From: Methanothermobacter wolfeii
Lineage (GTDB): Archaea > Methanobacteriota > Methanobacteria > Methanobacteriales > Methanothermobacteraceae
NCBI RefSeq assembly: GCF_025397995.1
Contig: NZ_CP104550.1
Span: 1,633,775-1,697,774 of the forward strand
Reading direction: 5' to 3'
DNA length: 64,000 nt
Shown: positions 10,833 to 19,010 of the stretch, in pieces
Layout of the letters: every line of letters starts with the position of its first letter
Position numbering within the stretch: the first letter of the stretch is position 1
Translations under genes and position numbers: made by a program
The notes under the pieces: generated by a model
Databases searched by the model: none
Told to the model about the DNA's origin: nothing
Seen by the model: the letters and a program-made list of their open reading frames with translations, nothing else

Positions 10833-13211
10833 TCAGAGTTCAATATTCACAACCTTCCTCGGGATGAATCTAAGCTCCTCATTGTATTCATCGAACTCCG
10901 CGTTCCCTATAACCGTTACGGTGGCGCCGTTAAGATCCTCGACACGCTCCTGAAGTGCTGATTCATCTGCGGACCTGTTTATAGTATCAACAACCTCCCT
11001 TGTAGTCATCCCCAGGACCTTTTCAGCCTCCCTTCCAAAGAAGATCGTCCTTATCTCTCCGGTATCATCGCTGATCCATCCGGGGATCATCAGGAGGTAC
11101 CTTGGTTCATCAACAAGTTCTCCGCAGAAGTTACATATGTTCTCCTCATTCATATCAAGCCTCTCATTACACGAAGGGCATTTCACAGAGAGTATGCGTC
11201 CCCCGTACATTTCATTGAGCTCCCCCCTGATCATGACGTTCCTTGACTCATCATCAAGGTCCTCAATGTTTTTCAGAGGGTAGAGTATCTCCTGGAGCTC
11301 CTCAAAGGATGGCAGGAGCTTCATATCCCTTTCAGTGGCTGCCTCGATTCTTGAACTTCTTCCTATGCTGAGTTCAAGTCTGCCTCCACCCATATCATCC
11401 CTGTAGATTACCCTCGGATTCTCTATCTTGACAGGGTCTCCTATGCTGAGGGGCATCTCAGCCTTCTCATCCCATAGGCTTGCCCTTATTGAGCCGGTGT
11501 CATCTGCAAATTCAACCGTCCTCACCATTCCTGGAGTTCCATCACCCCTCTGGAATTCCTTTGGATCGAAGAGGTCAATGACCCTTGCAACTATCCTTAT
11601 GTCGGTGTTGTCCTCTTCAAGTTCATCTATCTTCTTTGTTGTGTAGAGCATTTCTTCAAGCTCCTCAAAGGATGGTAAATCCTGAATGTCCTCCGGGAGT
11701 GGCTCAGTAATCCTTGTTGTTCTTCCAGCGCTGAGTTCAACGCTGTATAGACCAAACCTGATTCTTGCGTTCTCAATTCTTATGGCGTCCCCGATGTTCA
11801 GGGGCTTTTGAGCCTTCTCGTTCCAGAGGCTGACCCTTATTTTGCCTGTTTCATCGGCAAGTTCCATTGACCTTACGATTCCTGTGCCGTCTTCCCTCTC
11901 AAATTCCCTTGGATCTGTGAGGCTGAATATGCGGCCTACAACATCAACCTCCTCTCCTTCATCCTCAATTTCAAGTACCTGTGATATCTTCAATGGCCTC
12001 AGGTGCTCCCTGTACTCCTCAAGGAGCCTCAGGAGTGACTCGTCGGATTTGGGGTTGATGGTTATCCTTGTATTGAAGTTGGTGTTTATGCGGTAGGAGT
12101 TGCTGTATTCATCAAACTCCACCCTTGCCCCTGATATTTTAACGATGTCCCCCTTGTTTATCTTCAGGAAGGCGTCATCATTCCAGAGGGTTACCCTTGC
12201 AGATCCTGTGTCGTCTGTGACCTCAACTGACCTCAGGGAGCCTGTTGTGCCATCGTTCCTCTCAAATTCTATCGGCTCATAGACCCTTGTTACCAGTCCA
12301 ATCACGGTGACGCCGTCCTTCTCATGGAGGTCCCCTATCTTCATTATCTCCTCCCTGACTTCAGGGACATCGTAGTCGCCCCTGATTATCCTTGTGGTGC
12401 TTGTGTGGGTGAGTGTCACGCTGTCATCACGTCTCCTTGTCTGGGCCCCCAGTATCTTTACGGCGTCTCCCTCTTCAAGTCCCAGTTCCTCTATGAGGTT
12501 AACATCATTGTTCCAGAGGGTGTAGGTTGTTGAACCTGTGGAGTCAAGCAGTTCAAGTGTAACAAATTTACCATCCCTTCCATCCCTCTCAAAGGTCCTT
12601 ACACGGGATATTCCCCTGATCCTTGCAATGACATTAACCTCCTCGTCCTCAACAAGTTCCCCTAAAGGTGTGATCTCCTCGGTGTATTCAGGGAATTCAG
12701 GGAAATCTGAGGGGTCCAGGACTTCAACCGTGGATCTTGGCATCAGATGGGCCTCCTTCCTGCCTCCGAAGCCGCCCTTTACGTTCACATCCCTTATCCT
12801 TATCACGTCGCCCTCACTGAATTTCTTCAGGAACTTGATGTTCTCTGTCCAGAAAACCGTCCTGATTTCCCCTGTGTCATCTGCAAGGATTACGTTTGTG
12901 AGTTTACCATCCTTTCCCTTCCTTGTGGTGAAGGTCCTTGGACTTGATATCCTCATGACCCTCCCGGTCAATGGTGTGCTGGCACCCTCCTCGAGTTTGG
13001 ATATTTTATCCAGCCTGTGTTCGGGTTTCTCTGAGATGAGTTCATTTTCATCCCTGAGGATCTCATCTGTTATCATTGTGGCGATTGAGAGTTCATCCAT
13101 GAACCCAACATCATCAAGTTCCTGTTTCCTCTTCTCTATGCGTTCCTGAAATTCTTCAAGGGACATTCTGTCCTTAATCTTCTGGTATTCCCTTTTTATT
13201 TCTTCCTTCAT
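10833..13211 (-). CDS. rpa: Single-subunit replication protein A with six OB-fold regions
   Basis: Binds single-stranded DNA during replication, recombination and repair. This 792-aa polypeptide is one continuous frame. About five OB-fold repeats run from residue 70 to 610. Each has a core like GRVMRISSPRTF...DDTGEIRTVFW; repeats 3-5 are especially alike (EFERxDGT...SxExxDxTGxxRxxLW). A sixth region at 640-792 holds a zinc motif CPSC...CNFC near residues 672-690 and a divergent OB core (WISDDTGEIRTIFFG). From memory the Delta H genome was first annotated with this gene split in two; here it is intact. It lies upstream of radA on the same strand. Box A is near 13228-13244. Confidence 0.95.
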   Translation of the reverse strand: MKEEIKREYQKIKDRMSLEEFQERIEKRKQELDDVGFMDELSIATMITDEILRDENELISEKPEHRLDKISKLEEGASTPLTGRVMRISSPRTFTTRKGKDGKLTNVILADDTGEIRTVFWTENIKFLKKFSEGDVIRIRDVNVKGGFGGRKEAHLMPRSTVEVLDPSDFPEFPEYTEEITPLGELVEDEEVNVIARIRGISRVRTFERDGRDGKFVTLELLDSTGSTTYTLWNNDVNLIEELGLEEGDAVKILGAQTRRRDDSVTLTHTSTTRIIRGDYDVPEVREEIMKIGDLHEKDGVTVIGLVTRVYEPIEFERNDGTTGSLRSVEVTDDTGSARVTLWNDDAFLKINKGDIVKISGARVEFDEYSNSYRINTNFNTRITINPKSDESLLRLLEEYREHLRPLKISQVLEIEDEGEEVDVVGRIFSLTDPREFEREDGTGIVRSMELADETGKIRVSLWNEKAQKPLNIGDAIRIENARIRFGLYSVELSAGRTTRITEPLPEDIQDLPSFEELEEMLYTTKKIDELEEDNTDIRIVARVIDLFDPKEFQRGDGTPGMVRTVEFADDTGSIRASLWDEKAEMPLSIGDPVKIENPRVIYRDDMGGGRLELSIGRSSRIEAATERDMKLLPSFEELQEILYPLKNIEDLDDESRNVMIRGELNEMYGGRILSVKCPSCNERLDMNEENICNFCGELVDEPRYLLMIPGWISDDTGEIRTIFFGREAEKVLGMTTREVVDTINRSADESALQERVEDLNGATVTVIGNAEFDEYNEELRFIPRKVVNIEL

Positions 13212-13315
13212 TTGGGTCCCTCACTTGATTAATAATATAATGCTGCATCCATTAATATAGGCTTGGTGAGCTACTGGAATAAGTATTAATTTATATTTAA
13301 ATATTATTATCAAAG

Positions 13316-13509
13316 TATTTATATTGCTCGGCTAAAAATATTAGATTAAAATTCGTCCGAGTTTTTAGTATGATGCCAGAATACACCATTCCAGTGAACA
13401 GATGGGTACATTCAGATCCCATTGGATCTCTAATTCTGCCAGGTCTCCTTCCAGATGATTTGCTGGAAATTTTATGATCACCTTCACCACCTTTAAAGGA
13501 GGATAATAG
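13316..13509 (+). promoter_or_regulatory. leuC promoter and long leader with two hairpins
   Basis: A box-A-like TATTTATATTG starts near 13316, about 190 nt before the leuC ATG, giving a leader near 165 nt. The leader holds two stem-loops: AGATCC/GGATCT (13414-13429, loop CATT) and TTCCAG/CTGGAA (13449-13468, 8-nt loop). AGGAGG at 13498-13503 is the leuC ribosome site. No leader peptide is evident. A regulatory role is inference from length and hairpins. Confidence 0.4.
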
Positions 13510-14769
13510 ATGTCTATGACTGTTTCTGAGAAGATACTTGCAAATGCTTCCGGTGAAAAGGAAGTGGAAGCCGGTGAAATAGTAATGGCAGATATAGATG
13601 TTGCCATGACCCATGACCTCACAGGGCCCCTTTCGGTTGAATCCTTTGAAAGGATAAGGGCAGATAGGGTCTGGGACCCTGAAAGGATCGTTGTAATATT
13701 CGACCATCAGGTGCCTGCAGACTCAATTGAAGCCGCCAGGAACCATATGATAATGAGGGACTTTGTAAGGAAACAGGGGATAGGAAACTTCTACGACGTC
13801 CGTGAAGGGGTGTGTCACCAGGTGCTCCCTGAAAAGGGTCACGTGGTGCCGGGCGAGGTTGTGGTGGGCACAGATTCCCACACCTGCACCCACGGAGCCC
13901 TGGGGGCCTTTGCAACAGGTATAGGGTCAACCGACATGGCGATGGTATTTGCAACAGGTAAACTCTGGTTCAGGGTCCCTGAAACCCTCAGATTTGAAAT
14001 AACAGGGTCACTGCCAGAGCACGTCTATGCAAAGGACGTTGTCCTGAACATCATAGGCCGTGTGGGTGCAGACGGGGCCACCTACATGGCATGCGAGTTT
14101 GCAGGTGAAACCGTTGCAGAGATGAGCGTATCCGACAGGATGGTGCTCTCCAACATGGCAATAGAAATGGGTGGAAAGACAGGGATAGTGGAACCCGACG
14201 AAAAAACCATCAGATACGTTGAAAAAAGGTCGGGTAAACCATACAGGGTCTTTAAAACCGATAAGGATGCGGCATCACTCAGGGTGATGGATATTGATGT
14301 CAGTGAACTTGAACCGCAGGTTTCATGTCCCCACAACGTTGACAACGTGAAACCCGTCAGTGAAGTTGAGGGGACAGAGATAGACCAGGTATTCCTTGGC
14401 TCATGTACAAATGGAAGGCTCAGCGACCTCAGGGATGCTGCAGGGATACTGAAAAACAGGAAGGTCTCTGATGATGTGAGGATGCTTGTCATACCCGCAT
14501 CAAGGGAGGTTTACCGCCGCGCCCTTGAGGAGGGACTCATGGAGATCTTCGTGGATGCAGGGGCACTTGTATGCAACCCCTGCTGCGGTCCATGCCTTGG
14601 AGGACATGTGGGCCTGGTGGGGCCTGGTGAGGTGAGCCTCTCCACATCAAACAGAAACTTCAGGGGGAGGCAGGGCAGCCCCGAAGCCGAAGTATACCTT
14701 TCATCGGCGGCTGTTGCAGCAGCATCCGCAGTTAAAGGAAAAATCACCCACCCAGCAAACATCAAATAG
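13510..14769 (+). CDS. leuC: 3-isopropylmalate dehydratase large subunit
   Basis: The aconitase-family large subunit that, with LeuD, isomerises 2-isopropylmalate to 3-isopropylmalate in leucine synthesis. It is 419 aa, the archaeal length. Three cysteine ligands for the [4Fe-4S] cluster are visible: GSCTNGR near residue 297 and CNPCCGPC near 357. The substrate-site blocks [18 protein letters not shown] near 120 are intact. Methanogens carry a paralogous pair (isopropylmalate and homoaconitate enzymes). The assignment to leucine rests on the partner small subunit and the adjacent leuB, not on this subunit alone. The start has AGGAGG 7 nt upstream. First gene of leuC-leuD-leuB. Confidence 0.9.
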   Translation: MSMTVSEKILANASGEKEVEAGEIVMADIDVAMTHDLTGPLSVESFERIRADRVWDPERIVVIFDHQVPADSIEAARNHMIMRDFVRKQGIGNFYDVREGVCHQVLPEKGHVVPGEVVVGTDSHTCTHGALGAFATGIGSTDMAMVFATGKLWFRVPETLRFEITGSLPEHVYAKDVVLNIIGRVGADGATYMACEFAGETVAEMSVSDRMVLSNMAIEMGGKTGIVEPDEKTIRYVEKRSGKPYRVFKTDKDAASLRVMDIDVSELEPQVSCPHNVDNVKPVSEVEGTEIDQVFLGSCTNGRLSDLRDAAGILKNRKVSDDVRMLVIPASREVYRRALEEGLMEIFVDAGALVCNPCCGPCLGGHVGLVGPGEVSLSTSNRNFRGRQGSPEAEVYLSSAAVAAASAVKGKITHPANIK

Positions 14770-14780
14770 GAGGTTTAAAG

Positions 14781-15263
14781 ATGAAAGGAAAGGTCTGGAA
14801 ATTCCCTGATGACGTTGATACAGACATAATAATCCCCGGGCGGTACCTTGTTATAAGGGACCCTGAAAAACTTGCAGAACATGTCATGGAGGGTCTTGAC
14901 CCTGAATTCCCATCAAAGGTCAGGCCCGGTGACTTCATAGTTGCAGGTAAAAACTTTGGATGCGGATCATCAAGGGAACACGCACCCCTGGCACTCAAGG
15001 GTGCTGGTGTGGCGGCCGTTATTGCAGAATCCTTTGCAAGGATATTCTACAGGAACGCCATAAACGTCGGCATACCCCTCCTTGAAGCCCCGGGGATAAC
15101 GGATGAGCTTGAAGAGGGTGATGAAATCGAGGTCGATCTTGAAAGGGGCGTCATAATCAGGGATGGGGAAGAATTCCCATTCAAGAAGCTGCCTGATTTC
15201 ATGCTGGAGATACTTGAAAGCGGGGGGCTCATACCCTACCTCAAAAGGGGTGGAGAACTGTAG
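14781..15263 (+). CDS. leuD: 3-isopropylmalate dehydratase small subunit
   Basis: The swivel-domain partner of LeuC, 160 aa. The substrate loop reads [10 protein letters not shown] near residue 23. The small subunits of methanogen homoaconitases characteristically have YLRT here, whereas isopropylmalate isomerases have YLV-type loops, so this loop supports leucine rather than coenzyme B synthesis. The conserved [15 protein letters not shown] block follows near residue 57. It starts 11 nt after leuC with GGAGG upstream, and its stop codon abuts the leuB start region, so the three genes form one operon. Confidence 0.9.
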   Translation: MKGKVWKFPDDVDTDIIIPGRYLVIRDPEKLAEHVMEGLDPEFPSKVRPGDFIVAGKNFGCGSSREHAPLALKGAGVAAVIAESFARIFYRNAINVGIPLLEAPGITDELEEGDEIEVDLERGVIIRDGEEFPFKKLPDFMLEILESGGLIPYLKRGGEL

Positions 15264-15272
15264 GTGATGGAG

Positions 15273-16253
15273 ATGAAGATAGCGGTTATACCCGGTGATG
15301 GCATTGGCGGTGAGGTTATGGATGCTGCCCTCACCGTGCTGGATGCCCTTGACCTTAACCCTGAACTCATCATGGCAGATGCAGGAGACGACTGCCTCGA
15401 GAGAACAGGGACCCCCCTGCCTGATGAAACCCTTGAGGCGGTGGGTGAGGCTGATGCAACACTGTTCGGAGCTGCAGGTGAAAGCGCCGCTGATGTAATA
15501 GTTAAACTTCGACGTGAATTCGGCCTTTTTGCGAATTTAAGGCCTGTAAGGTCTCTTCCAGGGGTTCAGTGCCTTTATCCGGACCTGGATTTTGTGATTG
15601 TCCGTGAGAACACCGAGGATCTCTATGTTGGTGATGAGGAGTACACGTCTGATGGTGCTGTTGCAAGGCGTGTTATAACCAGGGCTGCCTCCGAGAGGAT
15701 TGTGAGGTTTGCCTTTGATTACGCGGTGGGTGATGGCCGCGGCGGTGTTACGGCCGTCCATAAGGCCAACGTCCTCAAGAAGACAGACGGCATATTCAGG
15801 GAAGTCTTCTACGAGGTCGCCTCCAGTTACCCCCAGGTGGAGGCCAATGACTACTATGTGGATGCCACAGCCATGTACCTCATCACACAGCCCCATGAAT
15901 TCGATGTCATCGTCACAACCAACATGTTCGGAGACATACTCTCAGACGAAGCCGCAGCCCTGGTCGGAGGCCTCGGAGTAGCACCATCAGCAAACATAGG
16001 CGAAAAAAACGCCATATTCGAACCAGTACACGGATCAGCACCACAAATAGCCGGAAAAAACATAGCCAACCCCACAGCAATGATACTATCAACAGCACTC
16101 ATGCTAAAACACCTCAAAAAACCACAAGAAGCCCAGAAAATACAGGAAGCACTTGAAGAAACACTCCGGAATGGACTTGTAACCCCGGACCTTGGTGGTG
16201 ATCTTGGAACAGATGAAATGGCCAGGGAAATAGCCAGGAGAATTGAAGGGTGA
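15273..16253 (+). CDS. leuB: 3-isopropylmalate dehydrogenase
   Basis: Oxidatively decarboxylates 3-isopropylmalate with NAD in leucine synthesis. It is 326 aa from ATG 15273, chosen because AGGTGAT at 15262-15268 precedes it; GTG 15264 is in the same frame. The family blocks are present: IPGDGIGGEV at the N-terminus, RENTEDLYVG near residue 110, HKANVLKKTDG near 165 and TNMFGDILSDEAA near 215. Homoisocitrate dehydrogenase (aksF) is the close paralogue; the operon with leuCD argues for leuB. The codon usage is mosaic: 82 successive codons from 15906 to 16151 contain no T-ending codon and are rich in A-ending ones, unlike the rest of the gene. Confidence 0.88.
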   Translation: MKIAVIPGDGIGGEVMDAALTVLDALDLNPELIMADAGDDCLERTGTPLPDETLEAVGEADATLFGAAGESAADVIVKLRREFGLFANLRPVRSLPGVQCLYPDLDFVIVRENTEDLYVGDEEYTSDGAVARRVITRAASERIVRFAFDYAVGDGRGGVTAVHKANVLKKTDGIFREVFYEVASSYPQVEANDYYVDATAMYLITQPHEFDVIVTTNMFGDILSDEAAALVGGLGVAPSANIGEKNAIFEPVHGSAPQIAGKNIANPTAMILSTALMLKHLKKPQEAQKIQEALEETLRNGLVTPDLGGDLGTDEMAREIARRIEG

Positions 16254-16257
16254 TCTT

Positions 16258-17454
16258 ATGCTGGTGGAGGATGTCAGGTCTGATATACCCCTCCTTGAGG
16301 ACCATGTTTACCTTGACGCCGCAAGCACAACTCCCACACCGCTTCCTGTTGTGAGGGCAATGGAGGAGTACTTCCTCTCCTACAATGCAAACACAGGTAG
16401 GGGTGCCTACTCCCTTCTTGTAAGGGCCACTGAAAGGTTGAATGAAGCCCGTTCAAAGGTCGCAGGCTTCATAAATGCCTCAGCAGATGAAATCATATTC
16501 ACAAAGAACACCTCGGAGGCAATAAACATTGTAGCCGGTGGCCTGCGGTTCAGGAGGGGTGACTCGGTGGTTGTCCCCAACATCGAGCACCACTCAAACT
16601 TCCTTCCCTGGTTGAGGCTCAGGAAGATGGGAGTGGATGTGAGGGTTGTCAGGGCTGATGAGACTGGAGTTGTGGACCCATCCGTTATTGAGGACGCGGT
16701 TGATGATACAACGAGACTTGTTACGGTAACCCACATATCCAATGCGCTTGGTTCGGTGCAGGAGGTGGAGGAGATAGGCAGTATAGCCCATGAGCACGGC
16801 GCCCTCTACCTTGTGGACGCTGCCCAGTCCATAGGGCACATGGAAGTTGATGTTAAAGGGATAGGTGCTGATTTCGCAGCATTCCCCGGGCACAAGGGGA
16901 CCATGGGGCCCGTTGGAACCGGCTTCCTGTACTGTAACAGGGAATGTATCGATGAACTTGAACCCTTCAGCCTTGGAGGCGGCACCGTCCTGGATGTATC
17001 AGAGGATGAATACGTCCTTGAAGAATTTCCGGCAAGATTTGAGGCCGGAACCCTTAACATTGCAGGTTTCATTGGCCTCGGGGCATCCATAGACTACATG
17101 AACCGTATAGGGATTGGCAGAATAGAGAAACACACCATTAAACTTACAGAGAAACTCTACAGTGAACTATCATCCATTGACAGGCTCGAGTGCTACGGTG
17201 ACCCCCAAAACATTTATGGTATCCTTTCATTCAACATAGATAACATGGATCCCCACGACGTTGCAAAGCTCCTCGATGAAACCGCCGGCATCTGTGTTAG
17301 AAGCGGACACCACTGCGCAATACCTGCAATAAAGCACCTGGGGCTCCATGAAATGGGAGGCACGGTGAGGGCATCCATACACTACTATAACACAGAAGAG
17401 GAGATAGAATTACTCGCAGAAACCCTTAATGAAATATCATTACTGGGGGTTTGA
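16258..17454 (+). CDS. Class V aminotransferase / cysteine desulfurase
   Basis: A PLP enzyme of the NifS/SufS group, 398 aa. Such enzymes mobilise sulfur from cysteine for iron-sulfur clusters and thiolated cofactors. The PLP-lysine motif FPGHKGTMGPVGTG is near residue 210, and the catalytic cysteine motif of group II members, RSGHHCA, is near 343. DAAQSIGH and the N-terminal YLDAASTTPTP are typical. ATG 16258 follows GGTGATC and starts 4 nt after the leuB stop; a longer frame starts inside leuB. A specific role in the methanogen sulfur economy, where sulfide and O-phosphoserine routes often dominate, is not settled by sequence. It is cotranscribed with leuB by position. Confidence 0.88.
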   Translation: MLVEDVRSDIPLLEDHVYLDAASTTPTPLPVVRAMEEYFLSYNANTGRGAYSLLVRATERLNEARSKVAGFINASADEIIFTKNTSEAINIVAGGLRFRRGDSVVVPNIEHHSNFLPWLRLRKMGVDVRVVRADETGVVDPSVIEDAVDDTTRLVTVTHISNALGSVQEVEEIGSIAHEHGALYLVDAAQSIGHMEVDVKGIGADFAAFPGHKGTMGPVGTGFLYCNRECIDELEPFSLGGGTVLDVSEDEYVLEEFPARFEAGTLNIAGFIGLGASIDYMNRIGIGRIEKHTIKLTEKLYSELSSIDRLECYGDPQNIYGILSFNIDNMDPHDVAKLLDETAGICVRSGHHCAIPAIKHLGLHEMGGTVRASIHYYNTEEEIELLAETLNEISLLGV

Positions 17455-17456
17455 CC

Positions 17457-17537
17457 ATGAACAAGGCTCAGGTAATAGCAATATTTATAGTAATAATAAT
17501 GGTCCTAAGTACCGTTGCAGCTGCATTTATACTCTAA
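17457..17537 (+). CDS. 26-residue hydrophobic microprotein
   Basis: A complete small frame: ATG at 17457, 26 sense codons, TAA at 17535-17537. The peptide begins MNKAQVIAIFIVIIMVLS and ends TVAAAFIL, so it is one predicted transmembrane helix with a short positively charged N-terminus. GGGGGT at 17446-17451 provides a ribosome site 5 nt before the ATG. It starts 2 nt after the desulfurase stop and is followed after 12 nt by ribH with its own AGGAGG site, so it sits inside an operon with tight spacing. I do not recognise a family. It is too short to be found by usual gene callers. Confidence 0.65.
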   Translation: MNKAQVIAIFIVIIMVLSTVAAAFIL

Positions 17538-17549
17538 GGAGGAATCAGT

Positions 17550-17966
17550 ATGGTTGAAGTTAGAATAGGGGCTGTTGTAGCCGAATTTAACTATGACATA
17601 ACGCACATGATGCTTGAACTTGCCAGGGAGCATGCTAAATTCCTGGACTCTGAGATAACAAAGGTTATCCCTGTCCCGGGAGTCTTTGACATGCCCCTTG
17701 CAATAAAGAAGCTCCTCATGGATGATGAAATCGACGCGGTCATCACCCTGGGAGCCGTGATAGAGGGCGCCACCGACCATGACCAGATCGTTGTACAGCA
17801 CGCTTCACGTAAAATAGCCGACCTGGCCCTTGAATATGATAAACCAGTTGCCCTGGGAATATCAGGTCCAGGGATGACAAGGCTTGAAGCCCACCAGCGT
17901 GTTGAATACGCTAAAAGAGCTGTTGAAGCTGCTGTTAAAATGCACAGAAGACTTAATGAATTCTGA
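17550..17966 (+). CDS. ribH: 6,7-dimethyl-8-ribityllumazine synthase
   Basis: Condenses 5-amino-6-ribitylaminouracil with 3,4-dihydroxybutanone phosphate in riboflavin synthesis. Riboflavin and its precursor pathway also feed coenzyme F420 in methanogens. It is 138 aa with the substrate motif [15 protein letters not shown] near residue 36 and [15 protein letters not shown] near 68, including the catalytic histidine in that block. AGGAGG at 17538-17543 lies 6 nt before the ATG. It is followed 16 nt later by methanogenesis marker 11 on the same strand. Confidence 0.95.
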   Translation: MVEVRIGAVVAEFNYDITHMMLELAREHAKFLDSEITKVIPVPGVFDMPLAIKKLLMDDEIDAVITLGAVIEGATDHDQIVVQHASRKIADLALEYDKPVALGISGPGMTRLEAHQRVEYAKRAVEAAVKMHRRLNEF

Positions 17967-17982
17967 TCCCTGGAGAAGTTCC

Positions 17983-18915
17983 ATGGAAATCCTCAAACCC
18001 TCTGATCTCAGGGAAAGGTTCAGGGACCCCTGGATATCACCCTACCGGAAGGTCATCACCATGGTGGACGGTGACCTTGTTGAGATAGTCGAGTATCACC
18101 CCTGCGTTTCAGGTTCGGAGTGGATGATATACCAGTACAGCCGCTCCAGTAAATTAATAGAAAGCGCCAGGAGGGACAGTAACAGACACACCTACATTGC
18201 AAGGACCGGTAAAGCTCCCCTGGAACTTAAAGCTAGTTTAAACGCTGCAGGGATCGAGGAGGTCCGTGTTGAGGGTGACGAGGTCCGTGTGGTGCATGCG
18301 GGTCTTGCAGGTGCAGGTGTTGGTGCTGCAATGTGCCGTGGCATGGCAGAGGGTGTTAAAAGGGTTGAGCTCTATGATGTGGGTGGAGGATCAAGGGAGG
18401 GCCGGGCTGCTGTTATAACACCACGGCTCGAGAAGGTGGTCATAGGAATAGATGACACCGACACCCCCGCTGAAGGTGCAACCTGGACCCTTGCAAACAA
18501 TATGGGGCTCAGGCTCCAGGAGGAGGGCTTTGAATACCTGGACCATGTGACGGTCCAGCTCTACCCCCACAACCCCCACAAGACCCAGAACTGCGTATCA
18601 GTTGCCCTGGCCTTTGGGGTTGACCCCGGAAGGAAGGAACATCTTATTGATAAAGCAGCGAGACTCCTTGAAAAGAGCACCCTATCAGATAAAACAGCCA
18701 TGGCTGTTCTGGAGGGCATAAGGGTCCCTGGAGAACTCAGAGAGTATTCCATGAATGCCAAGAAACGCCTCATGGAGGTTGAAGAAGCTGAAAGTGTTGC
18801 AGAAGCCCTGGGGATAGAGCTCATTGAGATAACCGGGTCTCAGGGAAAGATAGGAGCCCTAGCAGCCCTTGGCCTCTACAATGACCCTCAGGAGGCTGCA
18901 AGGGTCTACTACTGA
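17983..18915 (+). CDS. Methanogenesis marker protein 11
   Basis: A 310-aa protein of the family known as methanogenesis marker 11, restricted to methanogenic archaea. It contains the VVIGIDDTDTPAEGATW block near residue 155, a nucleotide-handling motif shared with the tRNA-modifying TiaS family, and a C-terminal ITGSQGKIGALAALGLYNDP segment. Its exact reaction is unknown; association with methyl-coenzyme M reductase function or modification is inferred from its distribution. A longer frame starts inside ribH at 17884, but GGAG at 17972-17975 lies 7 nt before ATG 17983, which also avoids the overlap. Confidence 0.85.
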   Translation: MEILKPSDLRERFRDPWISPYRKVITMVDGDLVEIVEYHPCVSGSEWMIYQYSRSSKLIESARRDSNRHTYIARTGKAPLELKASLNAAGIEEVRVEGDEVRVVHAGLAGAGVGAAMCRGMAEGVKRVELYDVGGGSREGRAAVITPRLEKVVIGIDDTDTPAEGATWTLANNMGLRLQEEGFEYLDHVTVQLYPHNPHKTQNCVSVALAFGVDPGRKEHLIDKAARLLEKSTLSDKTAMAVLEGIRVPGELREYSMNAKKRLMEVEEAESVAEALGIELIEITGSQGKIGALAALGLYNDPQEAARVYY

Positions 18916-18922
18916 TTGGATT

Positions 18923-18942
18923 TTCCGGGTTGTGCCCCGGAA
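18923..18942. terminator. Stem-loop between convergent genes
   Basis: TTCCGGG at 18923-18929 pairs perfectly with CCCGGAA at 18936-18942 around a 6-nt loop, 8 nt after the stop of marker 11. It lies between two converging genes and probably ends the ribH-marker 11 transcript. Confidence 0.55.
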
Positions 18943-19010
18943 CTCCATCATAACAGGGGCTCCATCATGGTATCACTTTTGAAAGCTAAAACCCCAACAG
19001 CAGAAGAAAT

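Noticed and set aside
11428-12282. DNA-level tandem repeat inside rpa
   Set aside because: The similarity is at protein level between OB folds; nucleotide copies have diverged, so it is not listed as a DNA repeat.
12538-13149. Long plus-strand open frame (203 codons) opposite rpa
   Set aside because: Serine-rich translation of the antisense strand of a strongly supported gene; a codon-bias shadow.
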